Positions 60,255-64,000 of a stretch of 64,000 nucleotides of DNA are shown here, piece after piece (position 1 is the stretch's first letter; each line of letters opens with the position of its first letter). Source of the stretch: Paractinoplanes maris (GTDB lineage: Bacteria > Actinomycetota > Actinomycetes > Mycobacteriales > Micromonosporaceae); the NCBI RefSeq assembly GCF_023544465.1, contig NZ_JALPVL010000012.1, positions 306,498 through 370,497 on the forward strand, read 5' to 3'. The notes beneath the pieces are model-generated. The model was not told where the DNA came from, did not search any database, and was given only the letters and a program-made list of their open reading frames with translations. The translations under genes and the position numbers were made by a program.

Positions 60255-60833
60255 TCACTCCCCGTCCGCTGCCGGCGCGCTCTCTCCACGGCGTGTGAGG
60301 GTCTCGATCACGGTCGTGGCCCAGCGGATGTTCAGCTGCTCGTACATGCGCCCGGCCATCAGCGTCAGGTAGGGCCCGACCTGGCTGCTCTCCGCGTAGA
60401 ACTCGGTCTCGCCACGCCCGGCTAGCATCCGCTCCCGCAACTGGTCGTAGCCGGCCAGCTTCTGCCGTGCCCGCTCCCGACGGGTGGCGGCCGCTTCCAC
60501 CGCCGCGCCCGGATCCGTCAGGTCGACCGCCTGGAGTTGGACGAGGAACTCATCGCGCATCGCCGGCGGTTTCGCCGGTCGTCGCGTGAACGCCCGTAGC
60601 TCTTCCCGCCCGGCCGCCGTCAGCGAGAACACCCGCTTGTTGGGCCGCCGGCTCTGCTCCACCACCCGGGCCGAGACCATGCCGTCCTGCTCGAGTCGCT
60701 CCAGATCCCGGTAGAGCTGCTGCGGTGTCGCCGACCAGAATTCGGCTACTCCCACGTCGAACCGCTTGGCCAGCTCGTACCCCGAGGCTTCCCCCTGCGA
60801 CAGAGCCGCCAGCAGTGCATGGCGCAGCGACAT
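60255..60833 (-). CDS. PadR-family transcriptional regulator
   Basis: A 192-residue dimeric regulator. The wHTH (residues ~1-80) begins MSLRHALLAALSQGEASGYELAKRF and has SATPQQLYRDLERLEQDGMVSARVV and a beta-wing with KRVFSLTAAGREEL. The C-terminal Vir-C-type helical domain mediates dimerisation. ATG at 60831-60833 is preferred, with GAGGTG about 5 nt upstream; a longer reading to 60872 is not family-like. It faces a divergent SnoaL-like gene across an operator-like palindrome and probably controls it and itself. Confidence 0.92.
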   Translation of the reverse strand: MSLRHALLAALSQGEASGYELAKRFDVGVAEFWSATPQQLYRDLERLEQDGMVSARVVEQSRRPNKRVFSLTAAGREELRAFTRRPAKPPAMRDEFLVQLQAVDLTDPGAAVEAAATRRERARQKLAGYDQLRERMLAGRGETEFYAESSQVGPYLTLMAGRMYEQLNIRWATTVIETLTRRGESAPAADGE

Positions 60834-60872
60834 CTGGACACCTCTCCACCCGCGGGCTAGCGTCATCCACAC

Positions 60873-60894
60873 CTATTCAATTTGTTGAGTATAG
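60873..60894. promoter_or_regulatory. candidate PadR operator
   Basis: The core TCAA-TTTG-TTGA (60877-60888) is flanked by CTAT and ATAG arms. The arms are slightly offset (two extra bases right), giving an imperfect 22-bp palindrome. It lies 40 bp from the PadR start and 11 bp before the divergent GTG, within a locally AT-rich promoter. Confidence 0.6.
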
Positions 60895-60904
60895 GGGCCG
60901 CGCC

Positions 60905-61264
60905 GTGCACCCGTTCCGATCCGCCATCGAATCCCGTGACCTCGACGCCGCCCTCGCCCTCCTCCACGAGGACGTCATCTTCCGGAGCCCGGTCGTCTTC
61001 ACCCCCTACCGAGGCCGCTTCGCGGTGGCCCCCATCCTCCGAGCCGTCATCCAGGTCTTCGAGGACTTCCACTACACCCGCGAGCTGACCTCCCCTCCCG
61101 ACCACGCGCTGCTCTTCCGGGCCCGCGTCGGCGACAAACAGCTCGAGGGCTGCGACTTCCTCCAGGAGTCGGCCGACGGCCAGATCACCGACTTCACGGT
61201 TATGATCCGTCCACTCAAGGGCATCCAGGCCCTGGCCGAGGCCATGCAGGCCCGGTTGTCCTGA
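60905..61264 (+). CDS. SnoaL/NTF2-like protein
   Basis: A 119-residue cone-shaped NTF2-fold protein with FRSAIESRDLDAALALLHEDVIFRSPVVF and TDFTVMIRPLKGIQALAEAM. These are often small-molecule-binding or cyclase/isomerase proteins; the ligand is unknown. The GTG at 60905 is the only start that keeps homology; longer frames cross the operator and the PadR gene. Divergent from PadR and probably its target. Confidence 0.82.
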   Translation: MHPFRSAIESRDLDAALALLHEDVIFRSPVVFTPYRGRFAVAPILRAVIQVFEDFHYTRELTSPPDHALLFRARVGDKQLEGCDFLQESADGQITDFTVMIRPLKGIQALAEAMQARLS

Positions 61265-61412
61265 CCACGGTCACTCCTGCCGTCCATGCGTACCTCCTGC
61301 TCGGTGGGGGCGACTGCGAGTCAACCGTCAACGAGCCGCCGCCGACAGCGCCTTCGGTAGGGGGCTGAGCCAGTACTTCCGTACGGGGTGGAAGGGTGCC
61401 TCTCCGCACTCG

Positions 61413-61418
61413 TACGCT
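61413..61418 (+). promoter_or_regulatory. -10 element of a leaderless promoter
   Basis: TACGCT lies 6 nt before the ATG of the nitrilase-family gene, and matches TANNNT. No ribosome site intervenes. Confidence 0.5.
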
Positions 61419-61424
61419 TCAGGC

Positions 61425-62217
<793 letters not shown>

Positions 62218-62222
<5 letters not shown>

Positions 62223-62305
62223 TTTCCCGTACGCCTTCACGACATCCCCGTCCGTCCCGGTCTGACGGCAAGGGGCCAACGGGCCGTCTGATTCCCGTAC
62301 GCCTT
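62218..62305 (+). repeat. direct repeat over the hydrolase stop
   Basis: TCTGATTTCCCGTACGCCTT (from 62218) and TCTGATTCCCGTACGCCTT (from 62287) flank a 49-bp spacer. The first copy spans the hydrolase stop codon; the second is in the intergenic region. Looks like a short local duplication. Confidence 0.6.
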
Positions 62306-63125
62306 AACCGCCATCCAGCCCAGTCCTCAAACCCGCCCGCCCGTTACGCCCACCCAAGCTCAGCCCCACAAATCCGCCCCCGCGCGTTGCGCTCCCGCCG
62401 GTCCGCCGCCCGTTCCGCTCTACCGGAGCCCAGCTCCACGGCCCTGCCCCTGCTGGTTCCTCTGCACCGGGGCTCAGCCCCCTGCTGGTTCCGCCGCACC
62501 CGGAGCTCAGCACCACGGATCTGCCCGTGCTGGTTCCGTCCCACTGGGGTTCTGTCCCATGGTTCTGCCCGTGCTGGTTCCGTCCTACTGGGGTTCTGTC
62601 CCACGGTTCTGCCCGCGCTGGTTCCGTCCTACTGGAGCTCATGGGCTACGGACTCGCTCTTGCTGGTTCCGTCCCACTGGAGCTCATGGGCTACGGACTC
62701 GTTCTTGCTGGTTCCGTCCCACTGGAACCAAGGGCTACGGACTCGCCCCTGCCGGTTCTGCCTCCGCCGATTCCGGCCTGACGGTGAGGAGTGAATGGGA
62801 CAGGGCTATGGCCGGCGCCCGGCGGCCATAGCGCTCGAGCCCTGCGTGATGGCGCCAGCGATCGAGCCTTGCTCCGATGGAGCCGCACCTGCCGGCGCCG
62901 ACCACCTCGGTCGCGTGCAGGCGGGCGTTCTTGCGGCGGGCCGACTCGGCGACCTTGCTCTCGGAGTGTTGGTGTCGCCCAGCCGGCTCAGACACAACAC
63001 GGGGCGGCGAACCGGGCCGTGAAGGCGGAACGCCTGATCAAACCGGCCGCTGGGTGTGATCGGTGGGTGGCTGACGGTTCACTTCTCGGGGCGGTTGGCG
63101 GTCGCGCGGGAAGGTGTCAGCGGCG
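62223..63125 (+). other. 903-bp intergenic region
   Basis: No gene is supported on either strand. It contains a short direct repeat over the upstream stop and a 44-45 bp tandem array (62484-62770). The remainder (62771-63125) is unremarkable GC-rich sequence; open frames on both strands there have no start support and no recognisable motif. Confidence 0.6.
62484..62770 (+). repeat. 44-45 bp tandem-repeat array (minisatellite)
   Basis: GCTGGTTCC recurs at 62484, 62529, 62573, 62617, 62662 and 62707, with a diverged copy at 62751. Units share GCTGGTTCCGTCC(C/T)ACTGG followed by a variable part ending in ATGGGCTACGGACTCG or TCTGTCCCATGGTTCTG. Spacing alternates 44 and 45 bp, so no reading frame survives across the array. 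An older copy lies at 62452. Confidence 0.9.
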
Positions 63126-63341
63126 TCACAAAAGTTGAATCAAGTAGCCGGCCACGGCGAAACCGATGACGGCGCCGGCGGACAGGAGCATCGCGCCGCC
63201 CATCCGGGAAGGGCCGCGTTCGAGGAGGCGGCGCACGGATATGACCAGCGCGACCAGCAGAAGCGCCCCGATGACGAACTGCCCGAAGGGCATGATCATG
63301 TCGACGAGCACGTCGGCGGCCAACGTGGGGGAAGCTCCCAT
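63126..63341 (-). CDS. small two-helix membrane protein
   Basis: A 71-residue protein. Helix 1 is VDMIMPFGQFVIGALLLVALVISV (residues ~13-36), then a basic loop RRLLERGPSRMG, then helix 2 AMLLSAGAVIGFAVAGYLIQLL to the end. Both termini would face outside. No family is known to me. It is the last protein gene before the rRNA operon, on the other strand. Confidence 0.75.
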   Translation of the reverse strand: MGASPTLAADVLVDMIMPFGQFVIGALLLVALVISVRRLLERGPSRMGGAMLLSAGAVIGFAVAGYLIQLL

Positions 63342-63556
63342 GTGCCCACTCTTTCATGCCGCGAAGCGGTTTCGGGTCTTCTCGCCGCAGGGCCGGGCAC
63401 GGGGGTCGATTTGCATGAGCGGCACCCGGTCGCGTAACTTTCTCTCTGCCCGAGGGAAACCCGGACGAACGACGCGAAAGCGACGCTCGGCTGGATCTAC
63501 CAAAGGGCAGGCCTCATGCTTGATCAACGAGGCCGGGCGGAGCGGAGCAGGGCGAC

Positions 63557-63585
63557 TTGCGGAAGCGGAACCGACCGGGTAGGTT
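63557..63585 (+). promoter_or_regulatory. rRNA promoter P1
   Basis: -35 TTGCGG (63557-63562), 17-bp spacer, -10 TAGGTT (63580-63585). Strong actinobacterial form. Confidence 0.75.
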
Positions 63586-63726
63586 AGTCAAGCCAGCGGG
63601 AACCGGGCAAGCAGATCACCAAGGTGATCGTCGGCCGGTCCGCGAGGCCACTCTCACGATCTACCCGCCGAAAAGCGGGCTCGATTCGTGGGGCAAACTT
63701 GGGCGATGTGAGCTGGATCTTAGATC

Positions 63727-63755
63727 TTGCGCTTACGGAGTCGGCCAGGTAAGTT
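63727..63755 (+). promoter_or_regulatory. rRNA promoter P2
   Basis: -35 TTGCGC (63727-63732), 17-bp spacer, -10 TAAGTT (63750-63755). Same spacing as P1, 170 bp downstream of it. Confidence 0.75.
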
Positions 63756-63790
63756 TGAACGGTTGCCCCGGAGCAGTTAGCCGGGTGTGG

Positions 63791-63830
63791 TTGTTCTTTG
63801 AGAACTCAACAGGGTGCTTGATAAGCCAGT
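63791..63830 (+). promoter_or_regulatory. rRNA leader antitermination/processing segment
   Basis: TTGTTCTTTGAGAACTCAACAG resembles the conserved actinobacterial rrn leader with a boxA-like GTTCTTTGAGAAC (63793-63805), where GTTCT and AGAAC form a small stem. It lies about 130 nt before 16S rRNA. Confidence 0.6.
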
Positions 63831-63935
63831 GCCAATTAGTAATACCCCGGCCGGCTTACTCCTTTCTTCGGACAGGGGTGTCGGTTGGAGATTCCTTTGG
63901 CAACATTATGTTGCCGGGACGCTTTTCCAAAGATT

Positions 63936-64000
63936 TTGTTGGAGAGTTTGATCCTGGCTCAGGACGAACGCTGGCGGCGTGCTTAACACATGCAAGTCGA
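63936..64000 (+). rRNA. rrs: 16S rRNA, 5' end
   Basis: GGAGAGTTTGATCCTGGCTC and the following AGGACGAACGCTGGCGGCG are the universal 5' part of bacterial 16S rRNA. The gene is cut off by the window end at about nucleotide 65. The exact mature 5' end (near 63936) is estimated. Confidence 0.97.

Larger units (their letters stand above)
63342..63935 (+). other. rRNA operon upstream region
   Basis: 594 bp without genes. It holds two sigma-70-like promoters, each with a 17-bp spacer (63557-63585, 63727-63755), an antitermination/processing-type segment near 63791-63830, and the sequence just upstream of 16S rRNA. Confidence 0.85.

Noticed and set aside
62484..62770. CRISPR array
   Set aside because: Repeats are contiguous with diverged units and no unique spacers of constant length; no cas genes in the window.
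62735..62995. Minus-strand 86-residue reading frame (MSEPAGRHQHSESKVAESA...)
   Set aside because: No ribosome site, no motif, partly covers the tandem repeat; likely chance in GC-rich DNA.

Overview
The window is chromosomal DNA from a very GC-rich actinobacterium. Gene content (mycothiol-type nitroreductase, DUF5130, TIGR03086/DinB protein, Eis-type acetyltransferase, clpP1P2-clpX behind a ClgR-like box, a TCGAAC-N4-GTTCGA SOS box, TAGGNT-type -10 boxes and many leaderless genes) fits Micromonosporaceae, probably Actinoplanes-like. That genus-level placement is inference. No insertion sequence, prophage or CRISPR array was seen.

Layout. 1-2.8 kb: 3' end of an APH-like kinase, tRNA-Arg(UCU), an alpha/beta hydrolase and an SSB with an unusual tail. 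2.9-21.7 kb: three blocks of late cobalamin genes (cobD-cobQ; cobB; cobC-cobT-cysG). Between them lie a P-loop kinase, two peptidases, a flavin monooxygenase, an SOS-box small gene followed by an ATP-dependent DNA ligase, a SURF1 protein and a class A PBP. The CobB lacks the usual glutaminase cysteine. 21.7-45.8 kb: housekeeping and envelope genes (otsA, ettA, thioesterase, secreted beta-propeller, glbO, MFS, MscS, HNH, sortase plus a partner, DUF5130, Uma2, pepN, nitroreductase, DUF1015, esterase, rpiB, Eis-like, GT2).

45.8-51.5 kb (minus strand) is a compact catabolic operon: AtzH-like protein, NCS2-type permease, two isochorismatase-fold cysteine hydrolases (one closely BiuH-like), an allophanate-hydrolase-type amidase and an FCD-GntR regulator. 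A perfect palindrome lies at the first structural gene. I read it as a biuret/triuret-type nitrogen scavenging operon.

52.1-55.5 kb is one 1124-residue protein joining an HD phosphohydrolase-like domain to an Hsp90-type GHKL ATPase. It has AT-rich codons and a TTA codon in its last third, sits beside tRNA-Gly and tRNA-Pro, and is preceded by three tandem hairpins. It is the best candidate here for an undescribed defence or conflict system.

55.7-60.2 kb: tRNA-Pro, tig, clpP1, clpP2, clpX. 60.2-63.3 kb: PadR with a divergent SnoaL-like gene, a nitrilase-family hydrolase, a 44-45 bp tandem-repeat array and a small membrane protein. The window ends in an rRNA leader with two promoters and the first ~65 nt of 16S rRNA. 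Short in-frame tandem repeats recur in at least seven genes.
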